DNA from: a virus
Virus record (IMG/VR): IMGVR_UViG_3300046167_000284
Coordinates: 1-29,800 of that record
Direction: 5' to 3' (one strand)
Length of the DNA stretch: 29,800 nucleotides
In this document: positions 1 through 8,066 of the stretch, one piece after another
How positions within the stretch are numbered: position 1 is the stretch's first letter
How the letters are laid out: each line of letters begins with the position of its first letter
The notes under the pieces: generated by a model
Database searches by the model: none
What the model was told of the DNA's origin: nothing
The model's input: only the letters and a program-made list of their open reading frames with translations
Made by a program: the position numbers and the translations under genes

Positions 1-65
1 CAGTCGAAATGAAAAGGGTAAAAGTCGGGCAGTGTTCCCGAATAAAATGATAAAATATAGGCACT

Positions 66-515
66 ATGCCAGGAAGAAAACCAAAGCCAACAGCGATGCT
101 GAAGGCAGCAGATACTTATAGAAAAGACCGTCACGAAGAGCGCCTTGAAGTGCAAGGCCGCCCAGTGCTCCCAACCTACCAAAGTGCAGAAGAGACTTTT
201 GATTGGTTGGTTAAGCACCTTGATGATCTTGGCGTTGTTGCAGAACTTGATGCCATCGCATTGCAAATGATAAGCGATGCGTGGGAGGACTATTGCGCAA
301 GCCGAGCAGTGATAAAAAGATTAGGCCCAACCTATGCGACTACCACAGCACAAGGTGATGAGATGCATCGACCAAGGCCCGAGCTTGCAATGATGAATGG
401 TGCGTGGGATAGAATAAAAAAGATGCTCCCCGAGTTTGGACTTACCGCAGCAGCAAGAGCCAAGTTGAGCACACCCGAGAAGATTGATAGTTTAGAAGAT
501 TTATTAGGAGAGTGA
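66..515 (+). CDS. terS: Terminase small subunit (P27 family)
   Basis: 149 residues. The start MPGRKPKP, an acidic/hydrophobic helical middle and a C-terminal AARAKLS segment match P27-type small terminase subunits, which recognise phage DNA and hand it to the large subunit for packaging. It lies directly before the large subunit, with which its stop overlaps. The 65 bases upstream hold only a weak 5-bp hairpin (TCGGG at 25-29 with CCCGA at 37-41) and a possible 13-codon ORF (9-50); I see no clear promoter there. An HNH gene lies at the far right end of the window, the usual neighbour of TerS if the molecule is circular. Family assignment is from recognisable sequence pattern; DNA binding is inferred from the family. 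Confidence 0.9.
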   Translation: MPGRKPKPTAMLKAADTYRKDRHEERLEVQGRPVLPTYQSAEETFDWLVKHLDDLGVVAELDAIALQMISDAWEDYCASRAVIKRLGPTYATTTAQGDEMHRPRPELAMMNGAWDRIKKMLPEFGLTAAARAKLSTPEKIDSLEDLLGE

Positions 516-2062
516 TGTACGACAGCAACAAAGCAGATAAGGTCATCAGATTTATAGAGCGTGTGTGTACACACGTTAAAGGTGACCTCGCAGCAAAGCC
601 ATTTATATTAGAGGAGTGGCAGATAGAATACATCCGCCAACTCTTTGGTACGGTAAACCAAGACGGTACTCGGCAGTACCGCACATCCTTTGTGTTCATC
701 CCGCGTAAGAATGGAAAGAGTAACCTACTCGCTGCTATTGGTTTGGCTTTACTATTCGTAGAGAAAGAGCCAGGAGCGGAGATATATGTATGTGCCTCAT
801 CACGCGACCAAGCAAATGCTATCTATGACGTATGTAAGCAAATGGTTCGGAATCAACCTGTACTCGAGCGCGCTTGTAAGGTGTACCGCAACTCAATTGT
901 GCTTAACGGCACCAACTCATTCCTTAAAGCTGTAGCTGCGGATGCTGGTGTTTTGCACGGGAGCAATGCGAGTGCGGTATTGTATGATGAGGTGCATACC
1001 GCTAAGAATCGTGAGCTTTGGGATGTAATGGCTACCTCTATGGGTGCACGTTCCCAGCCGCTTATGTTCGGCATCTCTACTGCGGGCCTCTTCGATCCTA
1101 ACAGCGTATGCTATGAGCTTTATGATTATGGGAAGAAGGTGCGCAGCGGAATTATTGAGGACAGCACTTTCTTGCCACTTATATATGAGGCCTCTCTTGA
1201 TGATGATATCCATAGTGAGGAGACGTGGCGCAAAGCAAACCCTAACTTTGATGTGAGCATCAAGCCCGAGTATTTCAGAAAGATGAGCCAAGAAGCAAAG
1301 AGCCTACCGTCCAGTGAGATTGCGTTTAGGCAGTTGCACCTAAACCAATGGGTGAATAGTTTAAGTGGCTGGATATCCGATGATGAATGGATGAAAAGCT
1401 CGGGTAGTGTACACTTAGAAGAGTTAAAAGGGAGGCCTTGTTATGGCGGTTTAGATTTAGCCGCCGTTGAGGATGTCACTGCTTTTGTTTTGGTATTCCC
1501 TTGGGATGATGGCAGTATTAAGGTGTTGCCTTATCTATTTGTAAGTGAAGCCGCCGTGGAGCGCAGAAGGGTGCAAACGGGTGGATCATACGACAGCTTT
1601 GTATCTAAAGGTGAGCTTATCGTTACCGATGGGAACAGCACCGACTATGGCGTTATCAAGCAGAAGATATTGGAGGCCGCTGATGTGTTTGATGTGCAGA
1701 GCATCGCTTTTGACAGGTGGAACTCCAACTCTTTGGTACAGCAGCTCGTAGATGAGGGTGTTGATATGGACCCGTTCGGCCAAGGCTTTGTATCTATGAG
1801 TGGCCCAATCAAGAATGCTGAGGTATTGATTAAGAAAGCAGCATTACACCACGGCGGTCACTCTATGCTTAGATGGATGGTAGGGAATGTTGTAGTGAAG
1901 AAAGATGATGCTGAGAATGTGAAGTTCTCTAAAGCAAAAGCTGGTGATAAGATTGATGGCGTTGTTGCTATGATAATGGCGCTGGGTGAAAAGATGACGG
2001 TTGAGAACTCTGATGTATCGAAAGTGAGCACTTATGAAAGTCAAGAAATCCGATTCTTATGA
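515..2062 (+). CDS. terL: Terminase large subunit (packaging ATPase-nuclease)
   Basis: 515 residues from the ATG. It powers DNA translocation into the prohead and cuts the concatemer. The Walker A-like PRKNGKS (about residues 63-69) and Walker B VLYDEVH (D158/E159) form the ATPase. The C-terminal RNase H-like nuclease shows conserved acidic residues in GGLDLAAVED (about 314), AFDRW (about 400) and KIDGVVAM (about 481). I chose ATG 515 over the in-frame GTG at 512. ATG 515 gives the common TGATG overlap with terS and sits 4 bases after AGGAG (506-510), whereas the GTG would be only 1 base away. It belongs to the Terminase_1/HK97-like large subunit family and appears full length. Confidence 0.95.
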   Translation: MYDSNKADKVIRFIERVCTHVKGDLAAKPFILEEWQIEYIRQLFGTVNQDGTRQYRTSFVFIPRKNGKSNLLAAIGLALLFVEKEPGAEIYVCASSRDQANAIYDVCKQMVRNQPVLERACKVYRNSIVLNGTNSFLKAVAADAGVLHGSNASAVLYDEVHTAKNRELWDVMATSMGARSQPLMFGISTAGLFDPNSVCYELYDYGKKVRSGIIEDSTFLPLIYEASLDDDIHSEETWRKANPNFDVSIKPEYFRKMSQEAKSLPSSEIAFRQLHLNQWVNSLSGWISDDEWMKSSGSVHLEELKGRPCYGGLDLAAVEDVTAFVLVFPWDDGSIKVLPYLFVSEAAVERRRVQTGGSYDSFVSKGELIVTDGNSTDYGVIKQKILEAADVFDVQSIAFDRWNSNSLVQQLVDEGVDMDPFGQGFVSMSGPIKNAEVLIKKAALHHGGHSMLRWMVGNVVVKKDDAENVKFSKAKAGDKIDGVVAMIMALGEKMTVENSDVSKVSTYESQEIRFL

Positions 2063-2208
2063 CCATAGATGAAGCCAAAAAGGTTGGGTTGCTGCTCTTC
2101 GATGTTCCAGGATTAAGTCCTTTTTTAAGACACGAGGGAGGGAATAACTACTCCATTGAACTCATTTTTGAGGGCAAAAGCTACACGATACAAAAAGAGC
2201 GTTATTAA
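2059..2208 (+). CDS. Small hypothetical protein after TerL
   Basis: 49-codon ORF whose ATG overlaps the terL stop in an ATGA arrangement, so it could be translated by coupling. The protein begins MTIDEAKKVG and ends SYTIQKERY. It has a short helix-like start and beta-like end, with no motif I recognise. Its stop codon lies inside the first bases of the duplicated control block (CGTTATTAACA, from 2200), so the left border of that block touches the coding sequence. The overlap and ordinary codon use favour a real gene, but it is short and has no family assignment. Confidence 0.5.
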   Translation: MTIDEAKKVGLLLFDVPGLSPFLRHEGGNNYSIELIFEGKSYTIQKERY

Positions 2209-2339
2209 CATTTGCCTGTTAATTTTCTTTTTGTTCCTCCTATATATAGAGAAAAAAAATAAAAAATAAAGGTATTTGTCTTTGTATTTATTTCCCTACG
2301 GAGGCATAGCCTCCTCCGTAGGTAAATAGATACTTGCAT
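2200..2339 (+). repeat. Control block copy A (direct repeat of 20719-20860)
   Basis: About 140 bases nearly duplicated at 20719-20860 in the same orientation. In order: dyad ATTAACA-6nt-TGTTAAT (arms identical in both copies, spacer different); T-rich stretch TTTTCTTTTTG; CTATATATAG; a long A-rich tract; TTTGTATTTATTTCCCTA; a hairpin; and TAGGTAAATAGATACTTGCAT split across 2319-2339. Conserved pieces alternate with divergent ones, as expected of protein-binding and RNA or DNA structural elements under selection. It lies between the terL operon and a single small gene. Promoter/operator is my first guess; a replication origin is an alternative. Confidence 0.85.
2295..2322 (+). promoter_or_regulatory. 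Hairpin of control block A
   Basis: A perfect 10-bp stem, CCTACGGAGG (2295-2304) with CCTCCGTAGG (2313-2322), and an 8-base loop. An alternative inner pairing GGAGGC-ATA-GCCTCC is also possible. It is not followed by a T run, so it is not a standard intrinsic terminator. The copy at 20816-20843 keeps the outer CCTA/TAGG pairs but has a different inner stem that still pairs (CGGGCC with GGCCCCG, one bulge), which suggests the structure is what is conserved. Confidence 0.7.
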
Positions 2340-2414
2340 CTTTGACAAACGCTGGGCACTTGTTTCGTGTTTGTTTTTTTGTATATTTAGAGGACAACAA
2401 CAAAACACTTGATT

Positions 2415-2615
2415 ATGAAAGAAACGAAATTAGTTATTGGCGATTACTTGCTATCGAAAAGATTCGGGTGGCAGTACAAGATCATCAGCATCAGAAACGG
2501 TGTTGCTGTTTTGCAAGATATCGTGCGTGAGAATGTGCGGATGAGATTTACCGTTCGCGCCTTGCGTAATAGGATTGAAATAGATAGCTTTGCTCACTCA
2601 CCGCATCCATTTTAG
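2415..2615 (+). CDS. Small beta-rich hypothetical protein, single-gene transcription unit
   Basis: 66 residues from ATG 2415. A TTG two codons upstream (2409) is the alternative start. The protein has short alternating beta-like strands (KLVIGDYLL, WQYKIISIRNGVAVLQDI, RFTVRALRN), resembling a small SH3/Tudor-type barrel; I cannot name a family. It stands alone between control block A and a strong terminator at 2661-2692, so it is probably transcribed as its own short message. That isolation, and the fact that the same control block precedes the replication genes, makes a regulatory role possible; this is inference only. Confidence 0.7.
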   Translation: MKETKLVIGDYLLSKRFGWQYKIISIRNGVAVLQDIVRENVRMRFTVRALRNRIEIDSFAHSPHPF

Positions 2616-2660
2616 TTTTGGTTTTGGTTTATTAATTTCTATTAGGTTCTTAGCGGTGCA

Positions 2661-2692
2661 AACCTCCTCATTGATTTGAGGGGGTTTTTTTA
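2661..2692 (+). terminator. Intrinsic terminator before the head operon
   Basis: AACCTCCTC (2661-2669) pairs with GAGGGGGTT (2678-2686): nine base pairs, one of them G-U, with an 8-base loop. It is followed by a run of seven T (2685-2691). It separates the 66-codon gene from the portal/protease/capsid operon. Confidence 0.88.
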
Positions 2693-2702
2693 TTCCCATT
2701 TA

Positions 2703-2718
2703 GCGATACTTATATTTG
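2703..2718 (+). promoter_or_regulatory. Putative head-operon promoter (GATACTTATATTTG)
   Basis: GCGATACTTATATTT at 2703-2717 occurs again, base for base, at 13635-13649 before the first adhesin gene. TATATTTG (2711-2718) matches the Bacteroidota -7 consensus TAnnTTTG exactly. It lies just after a terminator and about 30 bases before the portal ATG. I see no clear -33 TTTG. The shared GATACTT core also occurs at the end of both control blocks. Confidence 0.7.
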
Positions 2719-2748
2719 GTGATGTAATTACAAAGTACACACTACTTT

Positions 2749-3957
2749 ATGGCCGAGAATCAAAATCTATTTGGGCGTATCATTGGAGCATTCCGCTCTT
2801 CGCCTAATAACCCCTCAACATCATTAGCGAATCCCGCTTCTTGGATGTTTGACGGCGCGGCCTCAAAAACGGGTATTGCAATCACTGAGGATAGCGCTAT
2901 GCGACTTTCTGCGGTATTTGGTGCCGTTCGTGTTATCTCCGAGACTATAGCATCATTGCCGTGGGCAGTGAAGCAAGATGTAGGCGATAGCACCCGCAAC
3001 GCATCAGCACACCCAATCAATAAGCTCATACATCACCCGAACGGGATGATGACAGACTTTAACTTTAGAGAGGTTTGTCAGGCGCACCTTTGTTTGCACG
3101 GGAATGCATTTATTGCAATTCGTAGAAACGAAGCGGGCCAGCCCGTTAAACTTATTCCAGTACACCCCGACCGCGTTGAGGTTAAGGTCTACAAGGATGA
3201 GAAGTTCTACAACATCGACCAAGGTAAAGAGACTTTTGATGATACTGAGATGATACACATTTTAGGGTTATCGTTTGACGGTATCATTGGTAAGAGTGTA
3301 ATAGAGGCAGCACGAGAAAGCATAGGCCTTGGTTTGGCTGCTGACCAGTTCGGCGGTTCATTCTTTGGTAATGGCGCAAACGTAAGCGCGGTGCTCACGC
3401 ATCCTGGCCGCCTATCAGATGAAGCCTATAAGCGTTTAATGGCTTCTTGGCAACGTAGGTACAGCGGTCTTGACAATGCACATAAGACAGCTATATTGGA
3501 AGAAGGAATGAACTTGCAAAAGGTCAGCATCTCACCACAAGAATCGCAGTTCTTAGAAACGCGTAAGTTTGGAGTAGAAGACATTGCAAGGTTTTTCCGT
3601 ATCCCATTGGCTTATCTTGGATCATTAGAGAACTCAAGTACGAGAGCCAACATCGAGGAACAAGGCATTCAGTTCCAGCGCAACACGATACTCCCTTGGG
3701 TAAAGCGTTGGGAGGCAGAGTTTAACCGCAAGCTATTCCCTGGCCAAGAGGACTATTTTATCCGTATCAATATGGATGGGCTTCTTCGTGGTGATATCTC
3801 AAGCAGATACTCAAGCTATGCAACCGCAAGACAATGGGGATGGTTGAGCGTTAATGATATACGCAAACACGAAAGCCTTGACCCAATTGATGGAGGAGAT
3901 ATTTACTTACAACCTATGAATATGGTTGAGGCGGGAACTGATAACGCTGCTGAGTAA
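2749..3957 (+). CDS. Portal protein (HK97 type)
   Basis: 402 residues. It forms the dodecameric ring at the capsid vertex through which DNA enters and leaves. The segment with AVFGAVRVISETIASLPW (about residues 53-70), HLCLHGNAFIAI, and FGVEDIARFFRIPLAYLG followed by EEQGIQFQRNTILPWVKRWE are typical of HK97 gp3-like portals. It is the first gene after the terminator/promoter pair and overlaps the protease start by one base (TAATG). Length is normal for the family. Confidence 0.95.
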   Translation: MAENQNLFGRIIGAFRSSPNNPSTSLANPASWMFDGAASKTGIAITEDSAMRLSAVFGAVRVISETIASLPWAVKQDVGDSTRNASAHPINKLIHHPNGMMTDFNFREVCQAHLCLHGNAFIAIRRNEAGQPVKLIPVHPDRVEVKVYKDEKFYNIDQGKETFDDTEMIHILGLSFDGIIGKSVIEAARESIGLGLAADQFGGSFFGNGANVSAVLTHPGRLSDEAYKRLMASWQRRYSGLDNAHKTAILEEGMNLQKVSISPQESQFLETRKFGVEDIARFFRIPLAYLGSLENSSTRANIEEQGIQFQRNTILPWVKRWEAEFNRKLFPGQEDYFIRINMDGLLRGDISSRYSSYATARQWGWLSVNDIRKHESLDPIDGGDIYLQPMNMVEAGTDNAAE

Positions 3958-5240
3958 TGCCATACAATGACTATCCACAAGCAGCAGTAAACAACGCACA
4001 ACGTGCTTTAGACTTCCGTGAGGAGAATGGTACGGATTGTGGTACACCTGTAGGATGGGCAAGAGCAAACCAAATCGCGGGTAAAGAAAACCTCAGCGAT
4101 GAAACGCTTGTAAGAACTTACAGCTTTTTGAGTAGAGCGAAGACCTACGACCAAGGTAAGTTCACTGATGAGGACGGCAAGGAGATTTGCGGTTCTATTA
4201 TGTATGCAGCTTGGGGCGGTGATGAGATGCTGCGCTGGGCAAAAAGAACGATAGAAGGAATGGAAGAAAATAAAAACGAGCGCCACATCAAGTCAGTTGT
4301 TGAGACTGATGAGGAAATTGTCATCACATTTGGTAAGGGTGAGATGGAAGAGGCTGGCTATAAAGATGAGGAGCGTGCAGCACCCGATGCATTGAGCGTA
4401 GGTGATTTTGTACGTTGGAACACAAGCGGCGGAAACGCTTACGGTGTTATCATTCAAATCGAAAGAGATGGAGAACTCGAGGCAGATAGCGGCTTTAAAG
4501 TCAACGGCACTGCTGATGATCCAGCGGCTCTCATTAGAATATACCGCTACTCCTCGGAAGAGGAAGCCTACATCGAGCGCAAGCCAGCGCTTAATGTCGC
4601 GCACCGCTTCTCGACTTTAGAGAAGTTTGATGCTGAGGTGCGTAGCCACAAGGCCATCATTGAGAAGCGTGAGTTCCGTATGGAGAACGCTGAGTATGAA
4701 GGTAACACCATTAGAGGCTACGCTGCTGTTTACAACAGCGATAGCGAATGGATGGGAGGCTTCTACGAGCAGATTGCAAAAGGTGCCTTTGATGAGGTAA
4801 TGGATAACGATACACGCGCTTACTTTAATCACGATGAGAATTTATTACTTGGTAGAGTGTCCAGCGGAACCTTACGCCTTGGTAGTGATGAGCGAGGACT
4901 CTACTACGAAGTTGACCTACCGAATACTTCATACGCAAATGATTTGGTTGAATTGATGAAGAGAGGTGATGTGAACCAAAGTTCATTCGCTTTCTTGATT
5001 GACCGCGACCGCTGGGAAGAGCGTGATGGAAAGACTTATAGAATAATAGAAAAAGTATCAAGGCTTCTTGATGTATCGCCAGTTGCGCAACCTGCGTACC
5101 CGGATGCAACAAGTGAGCTAATGATGAGAAAAGATACACCCGAATCAGAGGGTGCTGAAGTTGAGGTGAAAGCCGAGGCGGAAGAAATGTCTGATATTGA
5201 AATCTTTGAATATAAACTCAAACTTTTAAAACTCGATTAA
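3957..5240 (+). CDS. Prohead protease with two extra N-terminal domains
   Basis: 427 residues, about twice a normal HK97-type prohead protease. Residues about 1-105 form a helical domain (PVGWARANQIAG, AAWGGDEMLRWAKRTIE) that resembles a domain often found in phage structural proteins. Residues about 143-222 (SVGDFVRWNTSGGNAYGVI, then DDPAALIRIYR) look like an HVA1/Tudor-type small barrel. Residues about 232-385 are the U35-type protease, with His292 in YFNHDEN and Ser342/343 in NQSSFAF as likely catalytic residues. The protease cleaves the capsid delta domain during prohead maturation. The Glu-rich tail (about 395-427) may be self-cleaved. The roles of the extra domains are unknown to me. 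Confidence 0.9.
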   Translation: MPYNDYPQAAVNNAQRALDFREENGTDCGTPVGWARANQIAGKENLSDETLVRTYSFLSRAKTYDQGKFTDEDGKEICGSIMYAAWGGDEMLRWAKRTIEGMEENKNERHIKSVVETDEEIVITFGKGEMEEAGYKDEERAAPDALSVGDFVRWNTSGGNAYGVIIQIERDGELEADSGFKVNGTADDPAALIRIYRYSSEEEAYIERKPALNVAHRFSTLEKFDAEVRSHKAIIEKREFRMENAEYEGNTIRGYAAVYNSDSEWMGGFYEQIAKGAFDEVMDNDTRAYFNHDENLLLGRVSSGTLRLGSDERGLYYEVDLPNTSYANDLVELMKRGDVNQSSFAFLIDRDRWEERDGKTYRIIEKVSRLLDVSPVAQPAYPDATSELMMRKDTPESEGAEVEVKAEAEEMSDIEIFEYKLKLLKLD

Positions 5241-5241
5241 G

Positions 5242-6441
5242 ATGAAAAACATCGAATTAAGAGGACGTCGTGCGCAGCTCATCAAAGATGCTGATGCAAT
5301 TGTAGCTGGTGCACACGCTGAAAATCGCTCAATGACGGGCGAAGAAAAAACAAAGTTTGAAGCTATCGAAGCAGATGCTCGTGGCCTCAAGCAAGAAATT
5401 GAAATCATCGAGCGTAACGCTGAGATGAAGAAAGAGATCGCTTCAATGGAAGGCGAAGCTCGTGCTGCTGCTCCTAAAGCAAACGCATCTGCTGCATTCT
5501 CTAAATACCTACGTCACGGCTTTGGTGCGTTGACTGCTGAAGAGCGCTCAATGGTACAAAAGCGTGGTACTGCGACTCAAGTTGCTGGTACTGACAACTT
5601 AGGTGGTTACTTGGTACCTCAAGAGTTCAGCAATGAGCTTGATGTTGCTACTGCCTTCACAGGTGAAGTAGAGCGTTTGGCTAAGAAGTTGAACACTGCT
5701 TCAGGTGGTTTGTTGGATTACCCAACAATCAATGATACTGCAACTGATGCCAACCTAATCGGTGAGGCTTCTGCGGTAACGGTACAAGATATGACCTTTG
5801 GTAACAAGCAGCTTTCTGCTTACAACTACAGCTCATTAGTAAAAGTATCTCAGCAATTGTTGCAAGACTCTGCTTTCGACTTGAACGCGTTCTTGGTTGA
5901 AGCTATGGGAGAGCGTATCGCTCGTGCAACTAATGCTGCCTTCACTACTGGTACTGGTTCTTCTCAGCCTCAAGGTTTGGTAACTGGTTCAGCTTTAGGT
6001 AATACTGCTGCTGGTGCAACTGCAATCACTGCTGATGACTTATTAGACCTTATCTACAGCGTAGATGCTTCTTATCGCAACAAGCCTGGCTTCGGTCTTA
6101 TGGCTCACGATAACATCATCGCTGCTGTTCGTGCTTTAGGTTTAGGCGCTGCAAACGACTTCCCAATCTTCATTCCTTCAATGGAAGCTGGGCAGCCTGA
6201 CCGCATCTTCGGTATTCCAGTTTATGTGAATAACGATATGCAGTCAAGCATCGCAACTGGTACAAAAACAATGATTGCTGCTGACTTCAGCAAGTTTGTT
6301 GTTCGTAATGCTGGTGGTGTTCAAATGCTACGCTTAAATGAGCGTTTCGCTGACGAACTCGAAGTAGGCTTTGTAAGCTACAAGAGAAGCGATTCTGCTG
6401 TATTGGATAGCCGTGCAGTTAAGCACTTGATCCAAGCATAA
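5242..6441 (+). CDS. Major capsid protein (HK97 fold) with delta domain
   Basis: 399 residues. The first ~105 residues are charged and helical (coiled-coil scaffold or delta domain), ending in the Ala-rich, linker-like AAAPKANASAAFSKYLRHG. The HK97 body follows: LGGYLVPQEFSNEL, SSLVKVSQQLLQDSAFDL, FTTGTGSSQPQGLV, then IFGIPVYVNNDM and a C-terminal strand ending LDSRAVKHLIQA. Codons such as GCT, GGT and CGT dominate, unlike most neighbours, as expected for a very highly expressed protein. It follows the protease by one base. Cleavage between the delta domain and the body is inferred from the family. Confidence 0.96.
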   Translation: MKNIELRGRRAQLIKDADAIVAGAHAENRSMTGEEKTKFEAIEADARGLKQEIEIIERNAEMKKEIASMEGEARAAAPKANASAAFSKYLRHGFGALTAEERSMVQKRGTATQVAGTDNLGGYLVPQEFSNELDVATAFTGEVERLAKKLNTASGGLLDYPTINDTATDANLIGEASAVTVQDMTFGNKQLSAYNYSSLVKVSQQLLQDSAFDLNAFLVEAMGERIARATNAAFTTGTGSSQPQGLVTGSALGNTAAGATAITADDLLDLIYSVDASYRNKPGFGLMAHDNIIAAVRALGLGAANDFPIFIPSMEAGQPDRIFGIPVYVNNDMQSSIATGTKTMIAADFSKFVVRNAGGVQMLRLNERFADELEVGFVSYKRSDSAVLDSRAVKHLIQA

Positions 6442-6443
6442 GG

Positions 6444-6632
6444 ATGAAAGTAGTCTTTAAAAAGACTATTGTTGGTTCAGGGTTCCGCTTCCGCAAAGGT
6501 GCGGAGGTGGAACTTCCCAACGATAGAGCAATGGAATTTTTGAACGCTGGGTACTGCGATGCAGTTGCAGAGCCACCTAAAAAGCGTGCAAAAAAGACCG
6601 TGTCAAAACCAAAAAGTAAGGAGAAAAGGTAA
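6444..6632 (+). CDS. Small basic protein after capsid
   Basis: 62 residues. The N-terminal half is a short beta-rich segment (KVVFKKTIVGSGFRFRKGAEVELP) followed by DRAMEFLNAGYCDAV. The C-terminal third is almost all Lys, Pro and Arg. Small proteins of this layout are common between capsid and connector genes in HK97-like phages, but their function is not clear to me. It starts two bases after the capsid stop, and its stop overlaps the next ATG. The basic tail could contact DNA or capsid; this is a guess. Confidence 0.8.
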   Translation: MKVVFKKTIVGSGFRFRKGAEVELPNDRAMEFLNAGYCDAVAEPPKKRAKKTVSKPKSKEKR

Positions 6633-7201
6633 TGGCTTATTCAGTAGTAACACCAGCGGCAAGCGAGCCGATTACATTAACGGAGGCGAAGAACTTCTTG
6701 CGTGTTGATGGTAGTGATGATGATGCACTCATAGAAGCACTCATTTCTGCTGCGCGTGAGATGTGTGAGCAGTATACTCGCCGCATCTTGGTTACTACTA
6801 CCATTGATGAGTATTTTGATGGCTTCCCGAACTATAAGAATGCGGTAAGCAAAGACATCATCTACCTATCAAGAGGCCCAGTGCAATCAATCACAAGCCT
6901 TAAGTATGTTGATGAGATTGGTTCGGAAGAGACGGTTGCATCATCTTACTACGTTTCTGATACTATAAGTGAACCAGCGAGAATAGCTTCTACTGCTGGA
7001 TGGTTTGCGACTAACGGAATCATCAATCAAGTCATTGTCCGCTATGTAGTGGGTGCTGATGTGAGTAGTATACCCACGCCATTAAAGCAAGGGATGCTCC
7101 TAATCATCAGCGACTTATATGATAAGAGAGATGACCGAGTGAGAAAAATGCCAACAGCATCGGAGTACCTGTTTAACCCATTCCGCATCTTTACATTCTA
7201 A
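6632..7201 (+). CDS. Head-tail connector (HK97 gp6-like adaptor)
   Basis: 189 residues. The pattern EPITLTEAKNFLRVDGSDDDALIEALISAAREMCEQYTRR is the signature of gp6/YqbG-like adaptors that form a ring under the portal. LYDKRDD near the C-terminus also fits. It overlaps by one base with both neighbours, within the usual connector cluster. Confidence 0.92.
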   Translation: MAYSVVTPAASEPITLTEAKNFLRVDGSDDDALIEALISAAREMCEQYTRRILVTTTIDEYFDGFPNYKNAVSKDIIYLSRGPVQSITSLKYVDEIGSEETVASSYYVSDTISEPARIASTAGWFATNGIINQVIVRYVVGADVSSIPTPLKQGMLLIISDLYDKRDDRVRKMPTASEYLFNPFRIFTF

Positions 7202-7530
7202 TGATAGACCAAGCTGGACAACTGGATCGTAGAATCACTATTCAAACCTTTAGTGAGACTACGGATAACTTTGGGCAAGAAGTGAAGAGCTTCTCTACCC
7301 TTGCTTCAGTATGGGCCAACGTGGTTGAGAAAGTAGGGCGCGAGGGTGAAGATGGTGAGATGATAGCAGCTACTAAAAAGGTTGAGTTTATCATTCGCTA
7401 CCGCACCGATGTTGATGAGGAGATGCGTATAGTATACAACAACAATACATATAAGATTCAAGCGATACAATCCGCAGATGCCCGCAAGGCATTCCTTAAG
7501 ATTGTATGCTTATGGTCAGATGCGCAGTAA
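7201..7530 (+). CDS. Head-tail joining protein (SPP1 gp16/HK97 gp7-like)
   Basis: 109 residues. AGQLDRRITIQTFSETTDNFGQ at the start, followed by SVWANVVE and VEFIIRYRTDVDEEMRIVYNNNTYKIQAI, is typical of the Phage_H_T_join family. These stopper proteins close the connector after packaging and receive the tail. The stop codon overlaps the next gene (TAATG at 7528). Confidence 0.92.
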   Translation: MIDQAGQLDRRITIQTFSETTDNFGQEVKSFSTLASVWANVVEKVGREGEDGEMIAATKKVEFIIRYRTDVDEEMRIVYNNNTYKIQAIQSADARKAFLKIVCLWSDAQ

Positions 7531-8066
7531 TGGAAAACGTAAAGGTAAGAGTTGAGGGTGTCGCTGAGGTGATGAGAAAGCTCCGCAAACTTGATGATAG
7601 ACTCAAGAAGAGGATACTCAAGAAAGTAGGGAAGAAATCACTGCCGCCTATGGTTGACTCTTATAAGCGCAACATCACTGATGCAGATGAGGTGTTCAAA
7701 GTATATCGAAATGGCAAGATAGCCTATGAGATAAAGCCTGGACAACTGCGCAGAAGTGTTGGTATAAAGACACCCAAGCACCTACAAAAGAAAGATGTAG
7801 TAGGTATGAGTGTTGGGCCACGCAGAAGCGGTAGGTATAAAGATGCAGAGAAAGGCGGTTGGTACGCTGGTATGATAAACTTTGGCTGGTTAAGAGTTGG
7901 AGGCAATCAAGGAAAGCGATACCAAGGTCAAAACTTAAACTTTGCGCAGAAAGCAATGGCTGCTGCAAAGACAAGGGTAAATGTGAGGTTTGTCCGTGTA
8001 TTTAGAACGGAAACCACAAGAGAGATAAATAAGCTCAAGTTTGGGCAAAGAATGGGCTTGAAATGA
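7530..8066 (+). CDS. HK97 gp10-like tail completion protein
   Basis: 178 residues from ATG 7530, chosen because it makes a TAATG overlap with the previous stop; an in-frame ATG at 7506 would extend into the upstream gene. VRVEGVAEVMRKLRKLDDRLKKRILKKVGKK, GQLRRSVGIKTP and the basic C-terminus fit the HK97-gp10_like family, which works at the head-tail interface or tail terminus. It overlaps the next gene by four bases (ATGA). Confidence 0.88.
   Translation: MENVKVRVEGVAEVMRKLRKLDDRLKKRILKKVGKKSLPPMVDSYKRNITDADEVFKVYRNGKIAYEIKPGQLRRSVGIKTPKHLQKKDVVGMSVGPRRSGRYKDAEKGGWYAGMINFGWLRVGGNQGKRYQGQNLNFAQKAMAAAKTRVNVRFVRVFRTETTREINKLKFGQRMGLK

Noticed and set aside
25-41. TCGGG/CCCGA hairpin upstream of terS
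   Set aside because: Only five base pairs with a 7-base loop and no T run; too weak to call a terminator.
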